64,000 nt of DNA. Origin: Pollenia angustigena. Its lineage: Eukaryota > Arthropoda > Insecta > Diptera > Polleniidae. Below, piece by piece: positions 1 through 9,699 of the stretch; within the stretch, counting starts at the first letter, position 1; each line of letters opens with the position of its first letter. A model generated the notes under the pieces. The model did no database searches and had not been told where the DNA came from. It worked only from the letters and a program-made list of their open reading frames with translations. The position numbers and the translations under genes were made by a program. The DNA is taken from positions 106,665,284-106,729,283 of the forward strand of contig OV884057.1 in the NCBI GenBank assembly GCA_930367215.1. Reading direction: 5' to 3'.

Positions 1-80
1 ACGAACCTACAAAGAAAGTTCTTAAAAATATTCCTTTTTCTATAGTCCTTTATATTTTAAGTACCAATTATATTTAGTCG

Positions 81-329
81 CAATTTACACTACGGACATT
101 TCTTGCCGGATAGACGAAGTTTGATGGCGATGGGTCGAAAAGGTAGAGTGTGTAGTACATGACTATCTGTACTGGACATTTTTCATTTCTCTTTCTTACT
201 TTTCGTAGTTTACATACAAGTATTAATTTCTGTCTGACTTCTAATGTTTCATACTTATGTAAACGCTTCAGGTAAGATTAAAAGAGAATTCAAGAAATGT
301 CCGGCAAGAAATGTCCCTAGTGTAAATTG
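81..329. mobile_element. MITE-like inverted-repeat element, about 249 bp
   Basis: The first bases of this block, CAATTTACACTA, reappear inverted at its right end. The terminal inverted repeats are about 29 bp and differ at one central base; both run inward to TTCTTGCCGG. The interior is A/T-rich with no coding signal. No clean target-site duplication is visible, so the superfamily is unknown. Confidence 0.6.
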
Positions 330-489
330 GGACTTACAAGAACAACTCTTTAACACAGCCAAATCTACAGTACTTTTGTAAATAACTTAAATCAAAATTT
401 CGCTCGATATTAATTCCACTTCATTTCGATTTGTAGAACATGCCCGATTCAGTTTTGGTATTGCGCAAAACGCAATGATGTGACAATTA

Positions 490-600
490 CAATTCTTTGT
501 GCTTTGTTGTTGGATTACAAGCAAAAGCTATAATATTTTGCATTTTCACTTCCGCAAGACCATTTTCATCAAACACTAAACTCCGCTAATGTGAAAGCTT
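490..600 (-). pseudogene. Fragment of carnitine/choline acyltransferase N-terminal region (second copy)
   Basis: On the minus strand this stretch is clearly related at the DNA level to 39420-39500. It encodes a similar peptide, with ENGLAEVKMQNIIA here against ANGLAKEKMQNIIA there. The 39-kb copy looks like the N-terminal part of a carnitine acyltransferase, so this is probably a second decayed copy of the same exon. It lies just downstream, on the minus strand, of the C-terminal-type fragment at 1.7-1.95 kb. That order would fit tandem gene remnants. There is no start codon and no usable open frame. Confidence 0.4.
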
Positions 601-659
601 ATACATACGCATATGTAAAATTAAATTTTCTCCGTCAATAATGTATGACACACTGAAAG

Positions 660-1709
660 GGCAAAAGTGCACTTTACGGGGCGTACGAAAAAAAAAAAAA
701 AAAAAAAATTGGACCCCCTCTGGAATACAAAAAGAAAAAAATCAAAACTAAAATTTAAGGGGGCTGAGGCCCCTGGGACCCCATGGATCAAAAAAAGCGG
801 CCCGCCCACTTAGTGGTATGTGTGGGTACTCAAATTAAAGGAAATTGTGTAAAAAACACGAAATTAATAAAATTTAGGTCGAGCGGGAATTATAGGTCCC
901 TCTGGGGGGTAAAATATAGCCCCTCGCACCCTTATAACTATGTGTGGGTACTCGAATGAAAGGTATTTTGCTTACGATTGTATTGTTTAAGGGAATAGCA
1001 ACGTAGACAAACAATTTGTTATAAAAATCGCGGGATTTTTTTTATTTTTTTGTAACTAAAGCTTTTCTGTATAGCCGGCCTTCGGCCGGGCGCAAAGATT
1101 TTTTCCTCTATGGTATAACAAAGACCGGCTTCGCTAACTAAAGCTTTTCTGTATAGCCGGCCTTCGGCCGGGCGCAAGGATTTTCTCCTCTATGGTATAA
1201 CAAAGACCGGCTTCGCTAACTAAAGCTTTTCTGTATAGCCGGCCTTCGGCCGGGCGCAAGGATTTTCTCCTCTATTGTATAACAAAGACCGGCTTCGCTA
1301 ACTAAAACTTCTCTGAATATAAAAGATACATAAATTAACCTAGAGAGGAACATATTAAACGAATACAAAAACAAAATACATATTTGCAATCGTGAGCAAA
1401 TTACCTTTAATTTGAGTACCCACACAGATATACATAAGTGTTATGGGGGGGGCACTTTTTTTGCCCCAGAGGGCCCTAGAAGAGCCGCCGACCAAAAATG
1501 TTATTATTTTTGTTTTTGTTGCACAATTACCTTTAATTTGAGTACCCACACATACCATTTAGTGGGCGGGGCGGTTTTTGGACCCAGGGGTCCCCACGGG
1601 CCTCAGCCCCCTTAAATATTAATTTTGGTATTTTTTTTTTTAATTCTGGATCGGGTGGCATATTTTTTATAATTTTTTTTCGTACGCCCCGTAAAGTGCA
1701 CTTCAGCCC
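660..1709. mobile_element. Foldback-type non-autonomous element with 8-bp target duplication
   Basis: About 220-bp inverted arms (roughly 660-880 and 1490-1709) share the end motif AAGTGCACTTTACGGGGCG and an internal block rich in GGGGGCTGAGGCCC. ACTGAAAG occurs immediately outside both ends (652-659 and 1710-1717), as expected of an 8-bp target-site duplication of hAT or P type. The arms also hold GTGTGGGTACTC motifs, two per side and inverted. The element interrupts the carnitine-acyltransferase relic. The coding-like sequence resumes beyond 652, which supports recent insertion. No transposase is encoded. Confidence 0.7.
1052..1310. repeat. 82-bp tandem repeat, three copies plus a partial
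   Basis: Units start near 1052, 1135, 1217 and 1299. Each contains the perfect hairpin CCGGCCTTCGGCCGG and ends in GACCGGCTTCGC. The units are markedly more GC-rich than their surroundings. The array forms the centre of the foldback element. Confidence 0.85.
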
Positions 1710-1950
1710 ACTGAAAGCATCATGAGCTACATGACCAAACCGGCACCCGAACTGATAAAGTTTGGAAGTTTTTTAAATCCATTGTTGGCGTTTGTCCATA
1801 AGTTAAAAAGAAACGTCCAGCGTCACAACAGTAAGCTAATTGTAAAGACATTTGTATAAAAGCATCCGGTGAAAGACGATATCTCTTCACCTTTGCCATA
1901 TTACTCGTGTAATAAAATTCTTTGATCAATGTCCTGTTGATCACAGACAT
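1710..1950 (-). pseudogene. Carnitine acyltransferase C-terminal fragment (CRAT/CPT-like), broken
   Basis: The minus-strand translation contains SPDAFIQMSLQLAY followed by GRFFLTY. This is the conserved CoA/carnitine-site region of the choline/carnitine acyltransferase family, enzymes that transfer acyl groups between CoA and carnitine in mitochondria or peroxisomes. The expected GRTxTxRS segment is garbled, and an in-frame stop follows SCSS. After the foldback element (660-1709) is skipped, weak family-like sequence continues into 600-652. Only about 75 residues of an enzyme of roughly 600 are visible, and no splice sites are evident. I read it as a decayed duplicate, or less likely a degenerate exon. 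The SPDAFIQ match makes the family fairly secure; the exact member is not. Confidence 0.6.
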
Positions 1951-2040
1951 AAGCTGTTGATATTAGAAATTAGTACTTATGGTTTTTTGCGACATTCTTT
2001 GAGTAAAACTTACATATATTTCACAAAGTATACAGAGATG

Positions 2041-2180
2041 AAAAAAGTGACGTATGAAAAATGCCTAAATCATTTGCGAGGGCAGCTTTCGAAGAAAGAG
2101 AAAGAAAACTTTTTTGTTAGTGAAGTGACAATGCGTAAAAACAGGCCGCTACTATCTACACAAATTGCATAATCAAAACA
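2041..2180. repeat. Dispersed repeat copy (GTGACGTG / GCAGCTTTCGAAGAAAGA family), diverged
   Basis: This block matches 2954-3122 and 28770-28945, including GGCAGCTTTCGAAGAAAGA and AAAAACAGGCCGC, and its mirror in the right palindrome arm. It is a diverged copy of a dispersed non-coding repeat. The nearby 2195-2215 stretch repeats the GCAGCTTTCGAAG motif again. Confidence 0.7.
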
Positions 2181-2474
2181 AAAAACGCAAAAAGGGCAGC
2201 TTTCGAAGAAAGACAGAAAAAAACACAATATTTTCTGTCTCGTGGCGTCTCTGTATACTCTGTGATATATTTGCGTCCATAAAATGAAATTTACTACAAA
2301 TTGTTAATATCAAGTTTTTTTTGTGAGGAATGACGTTTCATTAACAGTAATATTTTGGTGTGGTGAAAATCCATATTTTTGATATAATGAACTATTTTAC
2401 ACAAACAAATTTTCATGTTTTTGTTGTATTGTTGTACAACAAATCCTAGTGCTGCCACCTTCTAGTAATTTCAC

Positions 2475-2580
2475 CATGCCCTAGGGCTAGTGAAATTTTA
2501 TTCACCTCAATAGTGTCAAAATTTTACTTCATTGAGTACTTTGCTACCGTTTCACACACACCCAAACTAGTTTTTTATGT
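2475..2580. repeat. End of a repeat with terminus GGGTGTGTGTGAAACGG
   Basis: The run from CTAGTGAAATTTTATTCACC to CCGTTTCACACACACCC matches 35045-35130. Its last part matches the ends of the foldback element at 28989-29692. It appears to be a terminal piece of one repeat family seen three times in the window. Confidence 0.6.
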
Positions 2581-2686
2581 AAACAAACCTGTTTTTTTAC
2601 TAGCAACATTTTTGACAACCCGACCACAGAAGCATTGTAGTTGTAGAGTTGACCTCACCTTCACAGAATACACAGAACTGTAAAAA

Positions 2687-3122
2687 GTGACGTGCAAGGT
2701 ATATTTATAGCAGGTAGCCGCGAGATTACAACAATTGTACAATATAACAAACAACAGGGCTTTTTATTGTTGTTTTGTGATACGAACTGTCAAATAGCAA
2801 AGCGGTTGAAAAGAGACAAAAAAGACAAAAGATAAAGACAAAAAACTTTGTTTACTTCTTTACTATACAACATTTGACAGTTTGTATCGCAAAACCAGCA
2901 AATAAAAAATAAACAGCTGGCTTTCCGAGACTACCTGCTATAAATATACCTTGGTGACGTGTGAAAAAGGCCCAAATCAGTTGCGAGGGCAGCTTTCGAA
3001 GAAAGAGACAGAAAGCTTTTTTTGGTAGTGAAGTGGCAAGGTGTAAAAACAGGCCGCAACAATCAACACAAATGGCGTGATCAAAACAAAAATAACAAAA
3101 CACAAACCACGTTAAACAAATG
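2687..3122. repeat. Dispersed repeat copy interrupted by a MITE
   Basis: This is the same family as 2041-2180 and 28770-28945. Sequence from AACTGTAAAAAGTGACGTG is split by the MITE at 2695-2953 and resumes with GTGACGTGTGAAAAAGG. The palindrome copy at 28772 is uninterrupted at exactly this place and serves as the empty site. Confidence 0.8.
2695..2953. mobile_element. 259-bp MITE, CAAGG termini, 8-bp target duplication
   Basis: The terminal inverted repeats begin CAAGGTATATTTATAGCAGG and pair across most of the element. GTGACGTG flanks both sides (2687-2694, 2954-2961). Together with the unoccupied target at 28772 this proves a transposition event. CAAGG...CCTTG ends with 8-bp duplications recur elsewhere in the window, at 38055, 40413 and 46060. 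Confidence 0.9.
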
Positions 3123-3436
3123 CATTAGTTCAACAAACGTTGTTTTTTGTGCAAAAAAAATGTATTTTCTAATATTGTTTTGTTTTAAAATGTTATTTAC
3201 TTACTTAAATATTATTTACTCGTGTTGTGGTGAACTTAAAAGTTAATTTGTACAACAGTTTTGTAAATAAATCTTAACTTAATAATTTGTGTTCATTGTA
3301 TTGCGGCATAGAAGATGATGCAAAGAGAAATGCAAAATGGCAGCTTTCATTCAGGGAGACAAAAAAAACGCAAAATCTTCCGTCTCGTGACTGTTCTGCA
3401 TTATTCTGTGCTCACCTTCTAGTCAATTCGCCTTGC

Positions 3437-4700
3437 CAAGGCCTATCCAATCAGTGTTACCGTTCGCCCGACTAAAGTCGCAATTTGACCCTTTTTCAGC
3501 GGTCTGCGACTTTTTGTGAGACTTTTTTTTATCACCGACTTTTGCGACTATTTTAATTTTTATGCTACTTTTTACCCTTTTTGTTAAGATTCTTACAAAA
3601 CATTCAATTTTCTTATTATTAGTATAAAAAAAAAAAAAAAATTCGTCAAAATTTAAAAACAATTCATAAATTATTGTTCATTTGGCAACACTTTTATTAC
3701 ATTTTTGCAACCTTGTCATTTATACAACGTATTTGAGGCGAATTCAGTTCAAGGTGGTGGCAAGTTTTGACAGTTCGGACCAATTTGTTTTAATTTGTCA
3801 GTGTTTTGTTAGAAATGGTTGACATTTCGAATCGTAAACACCAGCAATGCAATGCAAAAAACCTCTGTTGTTTCTGTTAGTTTTGGATTGTTGTAGTCTT
3901 AGCTCCACCTGTAGTTCTCGAATCGTAAACACTAGCAATGCAATGTAAAAACATGCAATTCAATGCTGTCATCTTTAAATGTAATAGACAAAGATATAGA
4001 AGGCTGGATTCCCTGTGATGAACTTATTTCTAAATATAGAAATAAAATTTCAAAAAAGTAGTATTTATGTAGGTATGTTAAGAAAAAGAAATATTGCGCC
4101 AAGATCAAACGAACGGAATTAAAGTAAAATTTTCAAGGGGCTTTAATTGGACAAGTTTAAATTTTGTCCAAAAAATATATTAACCTTAACTTTTTTGGCT
4201 TGTTTTTAAACAGAAATTCTACTCCTTTGACCTTGGCAGCATACGACAAATTTATTAAACTTAAGTAAATGTTTTCACTATACATGAAAACATGGACAAA
4301 CATATACACTGTTATGAAATATGATAAAAATGAATTCTGCAATAAGCTTTTTGTTTCAATTGTTTTGTTATGCTTTTAATTAATAAAAAACGTTAAAAAA
4401 AGATGTGCGACTTTTATTTTCTGAAACGACTTTTTTGTGCGACTTTATTTTTATAAAACAACCTTTTGTGCGACTTTTCAAAAATTCCTAACGGTAACCC
4501 TGTATCCAATAGGTCTGCTTACCTCTACAACAATTCAACAACACAAAAAACAATAGGTATTTTGTTTGTTTAAAGTTTCCTCAACGTTGTCAAAAACAGC
4601 TGTCTACAACACAAGGGAAAACATTTTCCTTTTGTTCATTTCTATGTATTTTGTGTCTGTGACTAAAACATCTACATATGTATATATAAATCGGCTAACC
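3437..4700. mobile_element. CAAGG-family MITE fragment split by a hAT-type element
   Basis: CAAGGCCTATCCAAT at 3437-3451 is the terminus of the MITE family that is complete at 46060-46336. Its continuation, AGGTCTGCTTAC, is found at 4511 after the intervening element. The following A/T-rich body (GTTGTCAAAA, ACATTTTCC) matches the family, but no opposite end is recognisable. Confidence 0.65.
3452..4502. mobile_element. hAT-type non-autonomous element, 1051 bp, TSD TATCCAAT
   Basis: The ends are CAGTGTTACCGTT and AACGGTAACCCTG, short CAG-type inverted repeats typical of hAT elements. They are flanked by a perfect 8-bp duplication, TATCCAAT (3444-3451, 4503-4510). The motif TGCGACTTTT recurs near both ends (3478-3560, 4405-4475) as probable subterminal repeats. 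The interior has no convincing coding sequence. A copy of the target without insertion lies at 28432. CAGGGTTACCATTAACC at 19197 may be the end of a relative. Confidence 0.85.
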
Positions 4701-4734
4701 CTGCGGCCACACGTTCAAGTTGTTCTTGATAGTC

Positions 4735-4960
4735 TTTTAATAATTTGCTACCATTTCACAAATTTAATTTCTTTCTCACACAATTTGCTTTTATATTTTT
4801 CTTTTTTGCTTCTTTTTTCTCAATTGATAACCAAATTTGAAGTTTTATGTAAGCAATAGTTGTCAACGAAAATGGACTAACAATTATTGCAACATAAATT
4901 GTCGGCAATAAATATGTACAAGAAATTACTGTCTACATTAAAGATAACATAATTTTGACA
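4735..4960. repeat. Dispersed repeat with inverted copy at 46495-46770
   Basis: The block from GCTACCATTTCACAAATTTA to GTCTACATTAAAGATAAC is repeated inverted at 46495-46770 and in part at 5755-5850. It is non-coding; apparent open frames are incidental to A/T richness. Confidence 0.75.
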
Positions 4961-5754
4961 TGGATTATATATGGCTTCAATGTTCTCTCTTTCATATTCC
5001 AAAATCCATTTTTTGATATCTTGTATAGAATCTGAGATAATTAGTATCGACTTTGGTCTACATCCACATTTTTTAGGTTTATTGAATATTATATTGCTAC
5101 ATATTACAATTTTTTGCATATGGAGCAAATTTTGCATACAAACATAACAAAATTATACTTTACTATTGCTTTGCGCCATTCGAATAATGAACAACTTAGG
5201 TCAAAATAAAACGTCACAATAGTTAAAATTTATTGGACACAATGTGAAACTTGAGATGAATATGGCGCCCACAACAAAACTAATTGTTGAATATTGATTT
5301 GCGCTATCTAACATATATTTTCTTTCCATATTATGTTGGATCTGTAGTTCGGGGCTTATAGCAATGAGTTAAGCAATTATCACCATTCTAAAACATACCA
5401 GCCTTTCCTTGTAAATCTCTATTAACTATCAAATTCATTGTTTTTGCCATTGACTTACTTTGCTCCACGTCAAAGAAAACTTCATAATACGAAATAAAAT
5501 TTGATATGGAGCGCAAAACGACAAAATGTTATTTTAGAAAAACCATTAAAACTTTGGATTTATTGCATGTAAATTCATGAAAATGTATAGTTTTGTTAAA
5601 AACATACGTAGCAATCATTTAGGAGCGTTTAAAAAAATCTATCGGGTAGTTTTTGAGAAAATTTACTGTAAACCTATTTTATCGTTTTTCTCAAAACCGA
5701 CTTGATGGCTTACATGCTTAAACAATAATCACCTGACGATTTACTGCAATATAA
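4961..5754. other. A/T-rich intergenic sequence, no gene seen
   Basis: No supported coding region. It separates two copies of the 'TTACTGTCTACATTAAAGATAAC' block, so it may be an insertion into that repeat, but I could not identify its ends. Confidence 0.4.
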
Positions 5755-5962
5755 TATATTTAGTATGTACATGAAATTACTGTCTACATTAAAGATAACA
5801 TTATTTTGACATTTACTGTAATATATGTCGCAATAATTATCTCTGGTTATTGACGGGCAGTAACCTACTTACAACTTCAATTAATGTTGGAAGAATTTCA
5901 ACCATTTGTAGCGGGGAATGTAAGAAAAGATAAACTCGCTGTTTGCTGTTGATGTTTTTGTT

Positions 5963-7036
5963 TAACCCTGCGGTCACACGGTCAAATTGTTCTTGATAGT
6001 CTTTTACATATACTGCTTATCAAAATTTACATAAATTGAAAGCTGTGACGTAGGCTGCACTCAATTTGTAACCAATTTACTTTCAAGATGTCGTAAAAAA
6101 AACAATTTATAAAGACTAACATGTAATCAGCTGTTAAATTGCTAGTAAAATTACCAAACAAATGGAGAGGTGAAATTGAAAGCAATCTCGTGGTCAATTT
6201 AAAAAGTGTTAGTGTGTTACTAGTAAAAAAGTGAGAGTGTATTGCAAACTGAACGGAATTGAAAGGCAAAACTTGATCGTGTGACCACCAAGTTACATAT
6301 ACTGCTTTTCAAAATTTACATAAATTGAAAGCTTTGACGTAGGCTGCAATCAATGTGTAAGCAATTTACTTCCAAGATATCAACAACAACACAATTTATA
6401 ACGACAAACTTGTACTCAGCTGTTTACACGGTAATACAATGTATTACGACATTGCAAACAATGATGTAGAATGAGAAAAATCTTATCATGTAAAAGCAAA
6501 ATGTATTGAGCAAGAGAGAATACGAATACAAAATCTGACAAACGGTCGGTAAATGCTTTTTTTCTAAACCATTTTAGAAACTTATGTATTCTCATCACAC
6601 CAGAGGTGTATTTTAGCAGAGGATATTTAAAGGTGGAAGCATTTTTAAAAAATTACAAAAACAACTAAAATCAACTCAGGAATTTTTCATGTTGTTTTTG
6701 TAAAAAATTAAAACTACAACCATCTGTTTTTTTGTTATTATTTTTGATTTTACTTATACCATCCGTGTAAACATGAATTTTACTTTCAAAAGATTTTTAT
6801 GTTTTTCTTTTAAACACGGAGAGAATTTCATAATATTTTGATTCTACAAAGTCGTAATACATTGTATTACCGTGTAAACTGGCCTTTAGATTGAGAGTAA
6901 AATTGCCAAGCAAATGGAAAGGTGAAATTGAAAGCCATCTCGTGGTCTATTTAAAAATTGTGACGGTGTTAGTAAAAAACTGAGAGTGTATTACAAATTG
7001 AAAGGCAAAACTTGATCGTGTGGCCACCAAGTAAGG
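5963..7036. repeat. Two tandem copies of an A/T-rich TIR element, second copy interrupted
   Basis: The unit runs from a terminus with CGGTCACACGGTCAA to CTTGATCGTGTGACCACC, a loose inverted repeat. Copy 1 occupies about 6004-6296. Copy 2 occupies about 6298-7036 and is split by the element at 6421-6887. The shared interior includes AAATTTACATAAATTGAAAG and GGTGAAATTGAAAGC. The same terminus appears at 4698-4745. Non-coding. Confidence 0.7.
6421..6887. mobile_element. Mariner-type MITE (TIR GGCCAGTTTACACGGTAA), left end clipped
   Basis: The right terminus reads TTACCGTGTAAACTGGCC. The left begins inside the same repeat at TTTACACGGTAATACA, lacking the outer bases. The long copy at 40249-40946 shows both complete ends. 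Copy 1 of the host repeat (near 6132) provides the uninterrupted target CAGCTGTTAAATTG. Confidence 0.75.
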
Positions 7037-7964
7037 AAAAACAGTTAAGAACACTTTCCTCCTCTATATGTCCACCGATTTGAACAAAATGTACACCATT
7101 TAAGAGGTATTTACTCAAAGAAGTGCACAATGTATATTTTATTTAAATCTGTTCAATAATTTCAGAGTTATAAGCGTTCAAAATTGTTACTAACACAAAT
7201 GCAAAATAAATAAATAAAAATTTTTTTTTCAATTATCAAATAATAAAAAATTAGGGGGATCGATAATTCGGCATTTTTCTGAAACCGGTTTTCGAATATT
7301 TCGACTATATAAATCAGACCAGGCAAAACAGTTAAGAACGCTTTCTTCCTTTGTTTGTCAACCGAACCTGTATGGGGAGAAAAAGGGGAAATATGGGAAA
7401 CTAAATTTTTTTTTTACTTTTCTGTGCTTCATGTGATAATTTTTAAATTTTCTATAATATAGAACTTAGAAACATAATATTATAGGTGTAGAATCAATCC
7501 TGAGTGAGTGATAACCTTTAAGATACAAAATGCTGGTATTTTTTGTTTTTCATCTGGAACTTTTTGAATTTTCGTTAATATTCGACCTATAAAGATAAAG
7601 TTATACATCAAGGTATATTTACACATACCTTGGTTATACATTAAACTGGGTGAATAAGAACTTTTTGGTACTTTTTCGTTCAACATCTGGTAGTGGATGA
7701 CAATATATAAAGGAGACTTTTTGATACTTTTTTGTTTTTCAATTGGTATTTTTTATATTGAACTTACAAAATAAAAATAACTCACGTAGAAGATAAAATA
7801 TGAACCGGAGGTTGGTCCCTCGCCAAATCTATCCACTTTGAAGGAAAATATAAATGCTCGACACAAATAAATTCATACATTCATACTATGTACTTAGATG
7901 AATTATGTTTTCTTCATATTTACAAAAAAAATTATGGTCGAACTTTGACCATTAGGCGAACACT
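7037..7964. other. A/T-rich stretch, no gene seen
   Basis: AACAGTTAAGAACRCTTTC occurs at about 7046 and 7329, hinting at an internal duplication. No coding or RNA signal is supported. Confidence 0.35.
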
Positions 7965-8122
7965 AGTTTAGGGTGCCCCGCTAGGCTAGCTAGTAGTGAG
8001 CTAGTCTATCAACCCCGGGGTTGCGGGTTCGATTCCCGCCAGAGACTCTGGTTTCTTTCCTGCAGACAAGCTTCAAGCTTCGCAGGGCTTAGCATAGGTA
8101 TTAAAAAAAAAAAAAAAAAAAT
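7965..8122 (+). mobile_element. tRNA-derived SINE with poly(A) tail
   Basis: A strong RNA polymerase III box B, GCGGGTTCGATTCCCGCC, forms a perfect T-arm hairpin at 8026-8043. A loose box A (TAGCTAGTAGTGAG) lies upstream, and a run of about 20 A residues ends the unit at 8103-8122. This is the layout of a tRNA-derived SINE. A genuine tRNA is excluded because acceptor and anticodon arms do not form. No flanking target duplication was found. Confidence 0.6.
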
Positions 8123-8124
8123 AA

Positions 8125-8244
8125 ACTTTTGAAAAAGTAGAAAATACTTAAATTTAAAATTATTAATATTGTAAAAAATGAAAACAAAATAAATATACGC
8201 CATTTACTATACTTGGCGCCCTATGCTCCAGTGGGAGTTAAAAG

Positions 8245-8290
<46 letters not shown>

Positions 8291-8560
8291 CTATACTTGA
8301 ATTTAAAAAGTATGCATTAAAACGGCATTCTACAGCAAACAATGTGGAAATTTCAACATAAGGGAAACATTTTTCCTTTTGTGCATTTCTATGTATTTGG
8401 TGTCTGTAACTAAAACATTTTAATTAAACTTTTGAAAATGTAGAAAATACTTAAATTTAAAATTATTAATATTGTAAAAAATAAAACCAAAAGAAATATA
8501 CGCCATTTACTATACTTGAATCTGAAAATTATGCATTAAAACGGCATTCCATAGCAAACA
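8125..8560. repeat. Direct duplication of an A/T-rich block
   Basis: TAGAAAATACTTAAATTTAA... at 8140-8216 recurs at 8425-8515. TGCATTAAAACGGCATTC at 8312 recurs at 8531. It is a locally duplicated non-coding unit, interrupted by the TA microsatellite. Confidence 0.75.
8211..8287. repeat. (TA)n microsatellite with conserved 5' core
   Basis: GGCGCCCTATGCTCCAGTGG, then GAGTTAAAAG, precedes a TA run at about 8250-8287. A similar core with GGCCCTATGTTCCAACTGGG precedes the TA run at 25405-25460 and its mirror. A fixed core next to a microsatellite suggests a microsatellite-seeding retroposon. Confidence 0.7.
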
Positions 8561-9495
8561 ATGCGGAAATTATTAATCCGGTACCAGCCAACGCAGACTC
8601 ACCGAAATTTAAAGCCAACACAGGAAGCTGCAAATATGCACCGGAGCGAAATGCTTTTATATGGACTAATCAACCGTTTCGTGGTGGTAACAAGTATCTG
8701 ATGCATGCACACTTTGGTTTACACAGCGTCAATAGTGATGATAGTTAAGAGGGCAAACCACCAATACAAGTGCATTTTCAAATCGCCTGCTTTACTGCAT
8801 CTTGCATATTACACTATGGAACATTTTTGGGATTATTGTCTGGGGGGTGAGAAATTCCAAGTCAGGGTGATGGTACTAGGTCAGTATAGTAAAACCTTTA
8901 AAGGGTTTGGCGTTCGTATGTGTCAGTTTTTTTTATGACATTTTAAATTTTTTCCTTATCTTAATGTTTTTTCGCTTAGTTGTTACATTTTGGCAAAAAC
9001 GTAGTTTAACATAACTCGAGAACCACTTGTCCGATTTTGCTAAAACAAACTCAAAAAAATTTGGAATTACAATTTCTTTAATCCGTTCATATAACGTTTT
9101 TCTTTATAATCAACAGTTTTACCGGTAAAAATAAATTTGTGGAGAAAAAAAAATATTTTTTTGCCTAAAAATTAAAATTTTTTTTTTTTAAATTCATAAA
9201 AAATCCAAAACGGAAAAAAGGATCAAGTGCTTTTAATTTCATGTAAAGTCACATAACCTATAAATAAAATGCGACATAGATCATAGAAGTCGATTAACGT
9301 GTTCTGCTTTTATTTACAATTAAGTGAAGGTATCCCATTTTGACAAGAATATTGATATTTGTTTTTATTCAAAAAAGTGTCATTTATCGCCTTTTTTATA
9401 AATTTTCCCCAATAACTCCAGACTTCTGGCCATAAACTACTAAAAAAATTATGTAAACATTTTTATAATTTTTTATTTTTATTTATTTATTTTTA

Positions 9496-9610
9496 TTTAT
9501 TTTAATAAATATTGCCTAGACTTTTTCGATGGTGGTTGTTCGGGACTAGTGGCATCGCATTCATCGCTATCATCAGTTTCTGAACCACACATAATGTCAA
9601 TTAGTTGTAA
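9496..9610 (-). pseudogene. Possible C-terminal exon of the 5.5-kb transposon gene
   Basis: The minus strand reads an acidic then basic tail, GSETDDSDECDATSPEQPPS followed by KKSRQ, before stop codons. This is typical of a transposase C terminus with a nuclear localisation signal. It lies inside the same element and on the same strand as the main gene but is separated from it by the minisatellite, so the connection is an inference. Confidence 0.35.
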
Positions 9611-9699
9611 CGCAGTTTACTTTCCCAGCTGAGGTATGACTCAGTCTGTCCAGGGTCAATTTGAAGGTCTGCTTCCTTTGAAATGAAACACGGGATGTT

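Noticed and set aside
1710..1950. A working exon of a carnitine acyltransferase
   Set aside because: The conserved GRTxTxRS motif is garbled, a stop follows, and the sequence is interrupted by a foldback element.
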